This document shows positions 24,364 to 31,647 of a stretch of DNA of 45,838 nt, one piece after another; positions within the stretch are counted from its first letter, which is position 1, and every line of letters starts with the position of its first letter. Source of the DNA: PHBD01 sp964578535 (GTDB taxonomy: Bacteria > Desulfobacterota > Syntrophia > Syntrophales > PHBD01); contig CAZODI010000027.1 of the NCBI GenBank assembly GCA_964578535.1, forward strand, positions 1 to 45,838, given 5' to 3'. The notes under the pieces are model-generated. The model was not told where the DNA came from. It ran no database searches and saw only the letters and a program-made list of their open reading frames with translations. The translations under genes and the position numbers were made by a program.

Positions 24364-24392
24364 TTGACAGGATTTTCTTTCCGGCTTAGATT
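24364..24392 (+). promoter_or_regulatory. Sigma-70 promoter of the MerR operon
   Basis: TTGACA (24364-24369) is a perfect -35 element. After exactly 17 bases comes TAGATT (24387-24392), a 4/6 -10 element. The following operator overlaps the -10 box. Confidence 0.75.
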
Positions 24393-24408
24393 GAAGTATC
24401 ACTTCAAT
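24390..24408. promoter_or_regulatory. Operator dyad ATTGAAGT-ATC-ACTTCAAT
   Basis: A perfect 8-base inverted repeat around ATC covers the end of the -10 box and the likely transcription start. A dimer bound here would block polymerase. The MerR regulator encoded 16 bases downstream is the obvious candidate, so autorepression is likely. Confidence 0.75.
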
Positions 24409-24423
24409 GTTTACTTGAGGCGC

Positions 24424-25164
24424 ATGAACGTAAAAATCGGCGACATCTCGAAACAGAGCGGGGTTCCCGCCTCCACCATCCGCTATTACGTCCGGGAAGG
24501 GCTGCTCCCGGCTCCCGTAAAGATCAACAAGAAGATGTCCCACTACGACGACGCCTGCGTCGAACGGCTGAAGGTCATTCAATACTTTCAGGAGCGTCGC
24601 TACTTTCCCCTGTATCTCATCAAGAACATCCTGCGCAGGATGGACGAGGGCCTGAGCCTGCAGGAGGCCGAGGCCGTCGAAAACGCCGTCTTCAAGCCCG
24701 AGGAGAGCGACCGGAACCTGGTGGACCGGGGGACCGTTCTGGCCGAATCGGGGCTGACCGATGCGGAAATGCAGCAGGCGGAGGAGATCGGGATTCTGGT
24801 TCCCTTTGCCGTCGAGGGAGGGAAGCCCCTTTACGATGACGACGACGTCCGCTTCTGCAGGGATGTCCTGAAGAGGATCGTTGATTTCGGACTGGATCTG
24901 CAGTCGCTTGCCTTTTACGTGGACCTGGGCAGGTCCATCGTGACCAGGGAGATGGGGCTCCGCCGGCAAATCGTCTCCGGCAAGGCCTCCCGGGAAAACA
25001 TCCGGATCACCGTGGAGCTCTCCCGGGTGGGCGATTTTCTGCGCGACTACGTCATGCGAAGGCTCTTCCGGCAGCAGGTGCAGGAGAATATCCAAAAGAG
25101 CCTCACCAAGCCCAAAAGCGGCAAGACAGGGCGCCGCAAAACCAATAACCAACAGGAGGTGTAG
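24424..25164 (+). CDS. MerR-family regulator with two MerR-like winged-helix units
   Basis: This 246-residue regulator starts with a classical MerR helix-turn-helix and wing (1-72: IGDISKQSGVPASTIRYYVR, then HYDDACVERLKVI). A second segment (about 112-175) repeats the pattern: an E-S-G-L-T-D-A-E-M helix, EEIGILVP, the wing PLYDDDDVRFCRDVLKRI and DFGLDLQSLA. The two align as degenerate copies of the same fold. The tail is basic (KPKSGKTGRRK). GAGG stands only three bases before the ATG; a longer reading would start inside the promoter. It forms an operon with the flavoprotein gene (one-base gap) and has an operator over its own promoter. MerR proteins of the LiuR type control acyl-CoA breakdown, which fits the genes downstream. 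Confidence 0.85.
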   Translation: MNVKIGDISKQSGVPASTIRYYVREGLLPAPVKINKKMSHYDDACVERLKVIQYFQERRYFPLYLIKNILRRMDEGLSLQEAEAVENAVFKPEESDRNLVDRGTVLAESGLTDAEMQQAEEIGILVPFAVEGGKPLYDDDDVRFCRDVLKRIVDFGLDLQSLAFYVDLGRSIVTREMGLRRQIVSGKASRENIRITVELSRVGDFLRDYVMRRLFRQQVQENIQKSLTKPKSGKTGRRKTNNQQEV

Positions 25165-25165
25165 G

Positions 25166-26155
25166 ATGTTCAAGACAGCGATTACGGAGATGTTCGGGGT
25201 GAAGTATCCGATTATCTGCGGGGCGATGATGTGGCTCTGCAAGCCGAAGTTCTGCGCCGCCATTTCTAACGCCGGCGGTCTGGGCAACCTGACGGCGGGC
25301 AACTACGAGACGGACGAGGCCTTCCGGGAGGCGATCCGGGAGACGCGAAAGCTCACGGACAAGCCCTTCATGGTCAACATCACCATGCTGCCCTCGGTGC
25401 GGATCACCGCCGAGCACCACAAGATGTACATCCGCGTCTGCGCGGAGGAGAAGGTGGACGGCATCGAATTCTCCGGGACGCCCGCCGACAAGGCCGCGGG
25501 CATGGAATACGTCGAGATGCTGAAGAAGGCCGGCGTGAAACTGTTCCATAAGGTCGGCTCCGTCCGCCACGCCGTTCACGCGGAAAAGGTCGGCTACGAC
25601 GGGATCTATGCGGCCGGGATCGAAGAGGGTGGCCATCCCCTGAGCGACGACGTGACGACGATGGTCCTGACGCCCCGCATCGTGGAGAGCGTGAAGATCC
25701 CCGTCGTGACGGTGGGCGGGATCGCCGACGGGCGGGGCCTTGCCGCGGCGCTGGCCCTCGGGGCCTCCGGCGTGATGATGGCGAGCCGCTTCGTGGCGAC
25801 GAAGGAGTGCGAGGTCCACGAGAACATCAAGCAGGAGCTGGTCCGTCGCCAGGAATTCGAGACGGTCATTTACGGGAAGTCCATCGGGCTCCAGGGCCGG
25901 GGGCTGAACACCAAGATCCTTCAGGAAGTCCTGGCCATCGAAGAGCGCGGCGGCGCTTTCGACGAGCTGATTCCGCTCTTGGCGGGCCAGAAGGTGAAGG
26001 AGGCCTGGGAGACGGGCAAGGTCGATTATGCTCCCCTCATGGTCGGCCAGTCCATCGGCCTGATCAAGGATATCCCCACCTGTGCCGAGCTCCTGGACGG
26101 CATGGCGAAGCAGGCCTGTGAATGCGCCCGGAAGGCCCTCGCGAGCTGTGGTTGA
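25166..26155 (+). CDS. Nitronate monooxygenase/FabK-type FMN protein
   Basis: This 329-residue TIM-barrel flavoprotein is of the NPD family. The N-terminus reads YPIICGAMMWLCKPKFCAAI followed by SNAGGLGNLTAG, where an FMN loop is expected. GIEEGGHPLS (151-160) carries the conserved His157. VTVGGIADGRG (181-191) and LGASGVMMASRFVAT (198-212) form the phosphate-binding part. True nitronate oxidases need oxygen. In an anaerobe with this gene beside acyl-CoA genes, an enoyl reductase or other FMN reductase role is as likely. AGGAGG is supplied by the end of the MerR gene, one base away, so the two are co-translated and share the operator. Confidence 0.83.
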   Translation: MFKTAITEMFGVKYPIICGAMMWLCKPKFCAAISNAGGLGNLTAGNYETDEAFREAIRETRKLTDKPFMVNITMLPSVRITAEHHKMYIRVCAEEKVDGIEFSGTPADKAAGMEYVEMLKKAGVKLFHKVGSVRHAVHAEKVGYDGIYAAGIEEGGHPLSDDVTTMVLTPRIVESVKIPVVTVGGIADGRGLAAALALGASGVMMASRFVATKECEVHENIKQELVRRQEFETVIYGKSIGLQGRGLNTKILQEVLAIEERGGAFDELIPLLAGQKVKEAWETGKVDYAPLMVGQSIGLIKDIPTCAELLDGMAKQACECARKALASCG

Positions 26156-26283
26156 AAGGTTTCCCGATGAAGTGAACATGAACCGGGAAGACCCCTGAAC
26201 ACGGGATTCGAGGAGCCTACCGGTGTTGAAGGCCGCCCAGGTCGAGCGACCGGCGGCCGGATCGGCAAGGAGGTTTCAGCAGC

Positions 26284-28068
26284 ATGGTTCAGCAGGAGCA
26301 GATCGACAGCCTCGTCGTGCTCTGGGAGAAAGCCGCCTCGCGGCATGCCGACCGTCCCTATATCGGGACGCGGAATCCCTCCGGCACGTATGACTGGGTG
26401 ACATTCAGGGAAGTGGACGTGCGGATCCGCAATCTGCGCGGCGGTCTCAGCAGGATCGGCGTCAAAAGGGGCGACGCCGTCGGCATCATCGCCAACAACC
26501 GCCTCGAATGGGTCATCGCGGCCTTCGCCACATACAGCCTCGGCGCGCGCTACGTGACCATGTACGAGTCGGAATTGATCCAGACGTGCCGTTATATCGT
26601 CAACGATGCATCCGTAAAGGCCCTGTTCGTCTCCAAGCCGGAGATTCTCGAGAAGGTGAAGGATTTCCAGAACGAGATCCCGAGCCTGGAGAACATCATC
26701 CTCATCGAGGGACAGGGTAAGGGCTCCATGGAGGAACTGGAGCGGATCGGGGCAAAGAGCCCCGTGGAGGCGGTCCATCCCGAGCGGGACGAGATCGCCG
26801 GCCTCATCTACACGTCGGGAACGACGGGTGACCCCAAGGGGGTCCTCATTTCCCACTGGAATTTCTGCAGCAACGTCATGGCCTGCCGGGACCGGTACCC
26901 CCACCTTTCCGGCAGCGACCGGTGCATCAACATCCTTCCCTGGGCCCACTCCTATGCCCAGACCGTCGAGCTGTACGTCTTCACCATCAACGGGGGATCC
27001 ATCGGCATCATGGGGAGCACGGCAACGATCGTCCAGGACATGGCCCAGGTCCGGCCGACCTTCGTCGTGGCGGTGCCCCGGGTCTTTAACAAGATCTATG
27101 AGAACCTCCACGCGGCCATGAATGAAAAGGGCGGGCTGGCGAAGGCCCTTTTCCACGCAGGGCTGAAAAGCGCCCGGGCCCGCCGCAACGGTGGGGCCGG
27201 AATCGTGGACGGGATCGTCTATGCCCTGGCCGACCGGATCGTCTTCCGGAAGATCCGGGACCGCTTCGGCAGCCGCCTGCGGGAGGCCCTGACGGGAGCC
27301 GCGGCGATCAGCCCGGAGATTTCCTATTTTTTTGACGACATCGGAATCAACCTCTACGAATCCTATGGCATGACGGAGCTCTCACCGGGCATCACGGCCA
27401 ATTCCCCGAAAGCCAACAAAAAGGGCAGCGTGGGGCGTCCCCTCATGGGCGTCCGGGTTGTCATCGACCAGTCCGTCGTCGAGGAGGGTGCCCGGGACGG
27501 GGAGATCGTCGTGTACGGGCCGAACGTCATGCGGGGATACCACAACAAGCCGGAGCTGACGAAGGCGGCGATGACGCCTGACGGCGGCATCCGGACGGGC
27601 GACCGGGGCCGCCTCGACGAGGACGGCTACCTCTACATCACGGGAAGGATCAAGGAGCAGTTCAAGCTGGAGAACGCCAAGTTCGTCTTCCCCGCCGCCA
27701 TGGAGGAGGACATCACCCTGAATCCGCTCATCCAGAATGCCCTGATCTACGGGGACAACCGGCCGTATACCGTGTGCCTGGTGGTGCCCGATCCCATTGC
27801 CCTCAGGAAGTACGCGGAAGCGCACAACCTGACGGGCGAGCCCGGGGAGCTTTCCAGGAGCAGGCAGGTGCAGGAGATGATCGGGAAAGAGATCGGCCGC
27901 TCCCTGGCGGGCAAATACGGCACCTACGAGATTCCCAGGAAATTCGTCTTTATCCATGAGCCGTTCTCGGTGGAAAACGGCATGATCACCCAGACGATGA
28001 AGATGAAGCGAAAGGCGATCCTGGACAGGCACATGCCGGAGATCGAGGCGTTGTACGGCGAGGCATGA
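26284..28068 (+). CDS. Long-chain acyl-CoA synthetase (FadD/LACS-like)
   Basis: This 594-residue AMP-forming enzyme converts a fatty acid to its CoA ester. The P-loop is YTSGTTGDPKG (176-186). Later come PWAHSYAQ, SYGMTELSP and RTGDRGRLDEDGYLYITGR. The C-terminal part has NGMITQTMKMKRKAI, typical of the long-chain group with its TPTMKLKR-like end, not the short-chain GKI motif. AAGGAGG is ten bases before the ATG. It follows the flavoprotein by 128 bases without a visible terminator, so it may belong to the MerR unit. It is a different branch from the ligase at 4218. It is followed by a terminator. Confidence 0.87.
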   Translation: MVQQEQIDSLVVLWEKAASRHADRPYIGTRNPSGTYDWVTFREVDVRIRNLRGGLSRIGVKRGDAVGIIANNRLEWVIAAFATYSLGARYVTMYESELIQTCRYIVNDASVKALFVSKPEILEKVKDFQNEIPSLENIILIEGQGKGSMEELERIGAKSPVEAVHPERDEIAGLIYTSGTTGDPKGVLISHWNFCSNVMACRDRYPHLSGSDRCINILPWAHSYAQTVELYVFTINGGSIGIMGSTATIVQDMAQVRPTFVVAVPRVFNKIYENLHAAMNEKGGLAKALFHAGLKSARARRNGGAGIVDGIVYALADRIVFRKIRDRFGSRLREALTGAAAISPEISYFFDDIGINLYESYGMTELSPGITANSPKANKKGSVGRPLMGVRVVIDQSVVEEGARDGEIVVYGPNVMRGYHNKPELTKAAMTPDGGIRTGDRGRLDEDGYLYITGRIKEQFKLENAKFVFPAAMEEDITLNPLIQNALIYGDNRPYTVCLVVPDPIALRKYAEAHNLTGEPGELSRSRQVQEMIGKEIGRSLAGKYGTYEIPRKFVFIHEPFSVENGMITQTMKMKRKAILDRHMPEIEALYGEA

Positions 28069-28130
28069 GCCGGGCTTCGATTTCAGGTAAAAAAAGTGGG
28101 ACGGCTTGGGTCCGTCTCCGGGAATCGCCA

Positions 28131-28159
28131 GGGGGACAGACGAAAATCTGTCCCCCTTT
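28131..28159 (+). terminator. Intrinsic terminator after the acyl-CoA synthetase
   Basis: Perfect 10-base arms GGGGGACAGA (28131-28140) and TCTGTCCCCC (28147-28156) with loop CGAAAA, followed by TTT. Similar GGGGACAGA...TCTGTCCCC hairpins are frequent in some delta-proteobacterial intergenic regions and may be dispersed repeats (from memory, not checked). Confidence 0.75.
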
Positions 28160-28366
28160 GCGTTGTGGGGCGCGGGGGCGCGGCTGTGAGGTTGGTATTT
28201 ACAGGAACGGCCTCTCGGGATGTTCATCCATCGTCTGAAGCAATGCAGCGGGGGAGGCAACGAAGCGGGTTTTCTCTTGCCCCGATCCCGGCCCTCTGGC
28301 AGATAGAATGGCGATGCTGGGGAGGTCTCGTCGCTTCCCGGGAAAAACGATGCGAAAGGAGCACTC

Positions 28367-28828
28367 ATGGCCGATATCCTGAAAGGCTATCCCGTCAGTC
28401 TGGAAGTGCCCGTCGCCTGGGGCGAGATGGATGCCATGGGGCACGTCAACAACATCGTGTACTTCCGCTATTTCGAGAGCGCGCGGATCGCCTATTTCGA
28501 GAAGATGGGGCTGATCGACTTCATGAAGAAGACCGGCATCGGCCCGATTCTCGCGACGACGTCCTGCCGGTTTCGGATTCCCCTGACCTACCCGGACAGC
28601 GTTCTGATCGGCGCGAAGGTCGTCTCCGTGGAGGAAGACCGGTTCGTCATGAACTACATCGTCGTGAGCAAAAAGCACCGGAAGCCGGCCGCGGAGGGGG
28701 AGGGTGTGATCGTGGCCTTCGATTACCGGGGAGGGAAGAAGGTGCCCGTCCCGGAGGCGCTGAAGGAGAAGGTCCTGGAAATCGAGAGATCGGGGAGTGC
28801 CGAGCGCCCCGGCCGGCTCAACAGCTGA
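28367..28828 (+). CDS. Acyl-CoA thioesterase, 4HBT hot-dog family
   Basis: This 153-residue single hot-dog protein hydrolyses a CoA thioester. The signature GEMDAMGHVNNIVYFRYFES (19-38) holds the catalytic Asp22 and the H-V-N-N turn (26-29) of the 4-hydroxybenzoyl-CoA thioesterase/YbgC group. The remaining strands, including TSCRFRIPLTYPDSV and GEGVIVAFDYRGGKK, are as expected, and length is normal. AAGGAG lies six bases before the ATG. It stands alone after a terminator and converges with the small membrane protein gene. Substrate unknown; releasing free acid and CoA from stalled intermediates is a reasonable role. Confidence 0.87.
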   Translation: MADILKGYPVSLEVPVAWGEMDAMGHVNNIVYFRYFESARIAYFEKMGLIDFMKKTGIGPILATTSCRFRIPLTYPDSVLIGAKVVSVEEDRFVMNYIVVSKKHRKPAAEGEGVIVAFDYRGGKKVPVPEALKEKVLEIERSGSAERPGRLNS

Positions 28829-28848
28829 TTCCCGGGGAAATGGGAATC
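28827..28848. terminator. Weak hairpin between convergent genes
   Basis: GATTCCC (28827-28833) and GGGAATC (28842-28848) form 7-base arms around an 8-base loop between the thioesterase stop and the stop of the small minus-strand gene. There is no clear T-run, so efficiency is doubtful. Confidence 0.3.
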
Positions 28849-28852
28849 GGGA

Positions 28853-29080
28853 TCAGAAGCGCAGGATGTGCAGGCAGAAGGGGATGAAATAGAGAAGCGA
28901 CAGGCCGATCACTCCCCAGCAGGCCGGAGCGGCCGTCCGTTCGAGGCGCGACAGCACCTCTTCCCAATCGCCCGCTTCGACGAGATGCCGGCCCCTCTTC
29001 AAAAGGCTTCCTGCGGTGTCGCACGTGCGAAGCCGGAACACTTCCTCTGACCTCAGACAATCTGGAACGTAGGCCTGCAT
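28853..29080 (-). CDS. Small C-terminally anchored membrane protein downstream of lexA
   Basis: This 75-residue frame begins MQAYVPDCLRSEEVFRLR and has a soluble helical N-terminal part of about 50 residues. It ends in a single hydrophobic segment (GVIGLSLLYFIPFCLHILRF) that runs to the C-terminus. AAGAGG lies six bases before the ATG. The gene starts 30 bases after the lexA stop on the same strand, with no terminator between, so it should be transcribed with lexA. Small membrane proteins in SOS operons often block cell division (SidA, YneA, or SulA-like roles). That is only a suggestion; I do not recognise the family. Confidence 0.5.
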   Translation of the reverse strand: MQAYVPDCLRSEEVFRLRTCDTAGSLLKRGRHLVEAGDWEEVLSRLERTAAPACWGVIGLSLLYFIPFCLHILRF

Positions 29081-29110
29081 TTCGAACCTCTTCTTCCTGA
29101 AACGTTCATC

Positions 29111-29698
29111 CTATGAACTGTATTTCCGGACCACTGCCGTCACAACACCTCCGAGCCGGAGCTCGTTCCGCGGGGTGATCGGCGGGTATTTCGGATTGGC
29201 GGCCTCCAGGAAAATCTCTTTCCCCTGCCGGCGGAAATGCTTGAGTGTCCAGTCCCCGTCCACTTCCGCGACGACGATGTCTCCGTTCCGGGGCTCCCGC
29301 CCCTTTTCGACGACGACCATGTCTCCCTCCATGATCCCGGCGCCGGTCATGGAGTCTCCGCTCACCTGGAGCAGGAAGGAGGATTCCGGGCGCGCCACCA
29401 GGAATTCGTCGAGCGAGAGGATGTCGCAGAGGCCTTCCTCTTCCGCGGTGGGGAATCCCGCCTGGACGGAACCGGCCATGGGGACACCGAAGGTCATCCG
29501 GGTGGGCTTCAGAAAACCCTTGTCGTCCTTTTCCAGAAAACCGTTCTGGATGAGCTTGTTCACCCAGAAATGGACGACGCTCTTGGAGCGCACGTCCAGG
29601 AGCTCGATCATTTCGGTGTAAGTGGGCATCCGCCGGTTCCGGCGGAAAAAGGAGCCGATGGTCTGTTCGACGCTCTGGATCGTTCGTTTGGCGGCCAT
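29111..29698 (-). CDS. lexA: LexA-type SOS repressor
   Basis: This 195-residue repressor has an N-terminal winged helix (about 8-66: TIGSFFRRNRRMPTYTEM, then SKSVVHFWVNKLIQNGFLEK) and a C-terminal S24 self-cleavage domain. The cleavage site is A80-G81 in SVQAGFPTA, nucleophile S116 in VSGDSMTGAG and general base K153 in DWTLKHFRR. The sequence is shorter in the hinge than E. coli LexA. ATG 29698 has no Shine-Dalgarno and sits six bases after a likely -10 box, so the mRNA may be leaderless. An 18-base palindrome with GAAC-N4-GTTC lies in its promoter, which supports autoregulation. The Dnmt2 gene ends inside this promoter. Confidence 0.88.
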   Translation of the reverse strand: MAAKRTIQSVEQTIGSFFRRNRRMPTYTEMIELLDVRSKSVVHFWVNKLIQNGFLEKDDKGFLKPTRMTFGVPMAGSVQAGFPTAEEEGLCDILSLDEFLVARPESSFLLQVSGDSMTGAGIMEGDMVVVEKGREPRNGDIVVAEVDGDWTLKHFRRQGKEIFLEAANPKYPPITPRNELRLGGVVTAVVRKYSS

Positions 29699-29704
29699 GG
29701 GGCG

Positions 29705-29733
29705 ACCATATAGAACGTACGTTCTATTGTCAA
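29705..29733 (-). promoter_or_regulatory. lexA promoter with SOS box in the spacer
   Basis: On the minus strand TTGACA (29733-29728) is a perfect -35 box. The 17-base spacer is followed by TATGGT (29710-29705). The perfect 18-base palindrome ATAGAACGTACGTTCTAT (29710-29727) fills the spacer; its core GAACGTACGTTC fits the GAAC-N4-GTTC box known from Gram-positive LexA proteins. The start codon follows the -10 box after six bases. Confidence 0.82.
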
Positions 29734-30611
29734 GAAGAAAAAGCGGGGAGAACCCGCAGGACCTCCCGGAGGGCAAAGACGGAAATGCTGTTGCCGGCCA
29801 GGTGCCAGCGCTTCTGCAGGCCCATCCCCTCGGGCCAGCGGAAGTCCCGGGGAAATCCCAGGAGCCGGATGATTTCGTCGGGGGAAAAATGGCGGAGCCG
29901 CCCGCCGTCGGCCAGGAAGGCCCCGGAGTGCATGGCCGCACGTCCATAGGACGAGGTGAAGCAGGTCGTATAGGAGCCGGAATCGGCCGGGTCCAGAACC
30001 CGGAGTCCGCGCCGGAAGCGCTCGATCCGCTCTACCGGCAGGAACAGGGAGGGCGAGGGGGGGTCATCCAGGTAGTGCGCCAGGGGCTCGGTGCGGACGG
30101 TTGGCGGGGGAGGATCCAGAAGCTCCTCCCGCGAGGCAATCAGGTAATATCGGGGCCGCCGGCTGGGGATCCCCAGCTCCGTCGGGCACAACCGACGCTC
30201 GGCGACCCGGAAGCCTCCGGCATCCAGGATTTCCAGGAGCCGTTCCCGGGCCCGCGATTCAGCGAAGCCCTCCACGTTCTCCAGGCCGAGGTGGAGGGGC
30301 GGCTCCACCTGGAGGATTTCCAGAAGGTTCCGGAAGCTCAACGCCCGGGGGTCGTCCAGATCCCGCCGCCGCCCGCGCACCGAGTAGGGCTGGCAGGGAG
30401 GGGAGAGCCACCACATGTCCGCTGGAAATGCCCGCAGGTCCTGTACGGCGATGGTTTCCAGGTTCCATTCGACAGCGGGTGTATCGGGGCGGTTGAGCCG
30501 GTATGCCGCCAGGGCATGCGGGCTCTGGTCCACCGCCGCGACGATCCGTACCCGGCTCCCGGCCGCCTCGGCAAAGCCTCCGATGCCGCAGAACAGCTCC
30601 AGAACTCTCAA
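29730..30611 (-). CDS. Dnmt2-like tRNA (cytosine-38-C5) methyltransferase
   Basis: This 293-residue methyltransferase has the C5-cytosine fold: motif I LELFCGIGGFAEAA (4-17), motif IV PPCQPYS (71-77) with nucleophile C73, and motif VI LENVEGF (110-116). Several points mark it as Dnmt2 (TRDMT1) and not a restriction-type DNA enzyme: DDPRALSFRNLLEIL after motif IV, LGIPSRRPRYYLIA in place of the Q-x-R-x-R form, the CFTSSYGR segment containing the Dnmt2-specific C-F-T triad (217-219), and FSPDEIIRLLGFP. Length is short and there is no variable target domain. The start is a TTG with GGAAGGG upstream; no nearer ATG keeps motif I. Dnmt2 methylates C38 of tRNA-Asp in eukaryotes; a Geobacter homologue acts on tRNA-Glu (from memory). 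It precedes lexA on the same strand. Confidence 0.85.
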   Translation of the reverse strand: MRVLELFCGIGGFAEAAGSRVRIVAAVDQSPHALAAYRLNRPDTPAVEWNLETIAVQDLRAFPADMWWLSPPCQPYSVRGRRRDLDDPRALSFRNLLEILQVEPPLHLGLENVEGFAESRARERLLEILDAGGFRVAERRLCPTELGIPSRRPRYYLIASREELLDPPPPTVRTEPLAHYLDDPPSPSLFLPVERIERFRRGLRVLDPADSGSYTTCFTSSYGRAAMHSGAFLADGGRLRHFSPDEIIRLLGFPRDFRWPEGMGLQKRWHLAGNSISVFALREVLRVLPAFSS

Positions 30612-31005
30612 AACATGGCCCTTCCCGCAAAGCAGAATTATCTTTTCGATGGGTCCTATGCTACCATGCCGGGCGGAATCATCGCCTGCAAAATGTCTCC
30701 GTGTCCGGACCGGGCCGTGACGTCTGCCGTTGCATGGCAGCCGTCCCTGTTTCTTGACAAACCATCCGGGGATGGCCAAATTTCACCGACTGTCCGGGGA
30801 GAGGAAAGGTCCTTCGCCCCGTGTCCAATCGTTGATTCATTGTGGTCTCTTTCCCCAGGCGGGGAATCCCGGGACCGTCCCGAGTATCGATTTTATAAAA
30901 CCGGAAAACATCGGCGGCCGGCAGCCCGAACCGGAGCCCGCCACGATCCGGTCTTTCAGAAACCGGGCATTCACAGGAACAAACTAACCACAAGGAGGTT
31001 ATCAC
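30612..31005. other. Intergenic region between divergent Dnmt2 and rubrerythrin genes
   Basis: These 394 bases hold the ribosome site of rubrerythrin (AAGGAGG) at the right end. A TTGACA at 30754-30759 has no convincing -10 partner. No gene or strong structure is apparent. Confidence 0.5.
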
Positions 31006-31584
31006 ATGGCAAAATCACTGAAGGGAACCAAAACAGAGAAGAACCTGCTGGCCGCTTTCGCCGGCGAGTCGCAGGCCAGGAACCGCTACACCTACTTTGC
31101 CAGCGCGGCCCGGAAGGAAGGCTTCGAGCAGATCGCCAACATCTTCACCGAAACGGCGGAGAATGAGAAGGAGCACGCCAAGGTGTTTTTCAAGCACCTG
31201 GAGGGCGGGGAAGTCGAGATCACCGCCATGTACCCCGCCGGCGTCGTCGGCAGCACGAAGGCCAACCTCGAGGCGGCAGCCGCCGGTGAGAACCTGGAGT
31301 GGACCACCCTCTACCAGGATTTCGCGCAGGTTGCCAAGGACGAGGGCTTTGCAGAGGTCGCCCGCTCCTTCGAGCAGATCGCCAAGGTGGAGCGCTTCCA
31401 CGAGGCCCGCTACCGGAAACTCATCAGCAACGTTGCCAATGGGGAAGTCTTCAAGAAAAAGCAGGCCGTGAAGTGGCACTGCATCAACTGCGGGTATGTC
31501 CATGAAGGCGAGGAGCCGCCGAAAAGCTGCCCCGCCTGCCTGCATCCCCAGTCCTACTATGAAGTCCTGGCGGAGAATTTCTAA
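31006..31584 (+). CDS. rbr: Rubrerythrin
   Basis: This 192-residue non-haem iron peroxidase reduces hydrogen peroxide with electrons from rubredoxin or NADH-linked donors and protects anaerobes in air. The ferritin-like domain has E21 (AGESQARNRY), the E54-x-x-H57 pair (ENEKEHAKV), a second E-x-x-Y (ENLEWTTLY, 95-103) and E129-R-F-H132. The C-terminal rubredoxin domain has C159-x-x-C162 and C175-x-x-C178. Length and order are canonical. AAGGAGG precedes the ATG with normal spacing. No peroxide-sensing regulator is next to it. Confidence 0.95.
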   Translation: MAKSLKGTKTEKNLLAAFAGESQARNRYTYFASAARKEGFEQIANIFTETAENEKEHAKVFFKHLEGGEVEITAMYPAGVVGSTKANLEAAAAGENLEWTTLYQDFAQVAKDEGFAEVARSFEQIAKVERFHEARYRKLISNVANGEVFKKKQAVKWHCINCGYVHEGEEPPKSCPACLHPQSYYEVLAENF

Positions 31585-31608
31585 CCGGGCAATATTTTTT
31601 GATCGAGC

Positions 31609-31636
31609 GGACAGGAGGCCCGTGCGCCTCCTGTCC
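31609..31636. repeat. Perfect hairpin with AGGAGG in its 5' arm
   Basis: GGACAGGAGGC (31609-31619) pairs with GCCTCCTGTCC (31626-31636), loop CCGTGC. The run of T (31594-31600) lies before, not after, the stem, so it is not an ordinary terminator for rubrerythrin. It ends 11 bases before the next start codon. Confidence 0.5.
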
Positions 31637-31647
31637 CTGTAGTTCCG

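Larger units (their letters stand above)
23928..24423. other. Intergenic region between transporter and MerR genes
   Basis: These 496 bases contain the transporter terminator near the left end and the MerR promoter and operator at the right end. I see no coding or RNA gene in 24057-24360. Confidence 0.6.

Noticed and set aside
29730..30611. Cytosine methyltransferase as part of a restriction-modification system
   Set aside because: No restriction endonuclease or specificity gene is adjacent, the target-recognition domain is missing, and Dnmt2-specific segments are present.
30754..30759. TTGACA as a rubrerythrin promoter
   Set aside because: No acceptable -10 element occurs 16-18 bases downstream.
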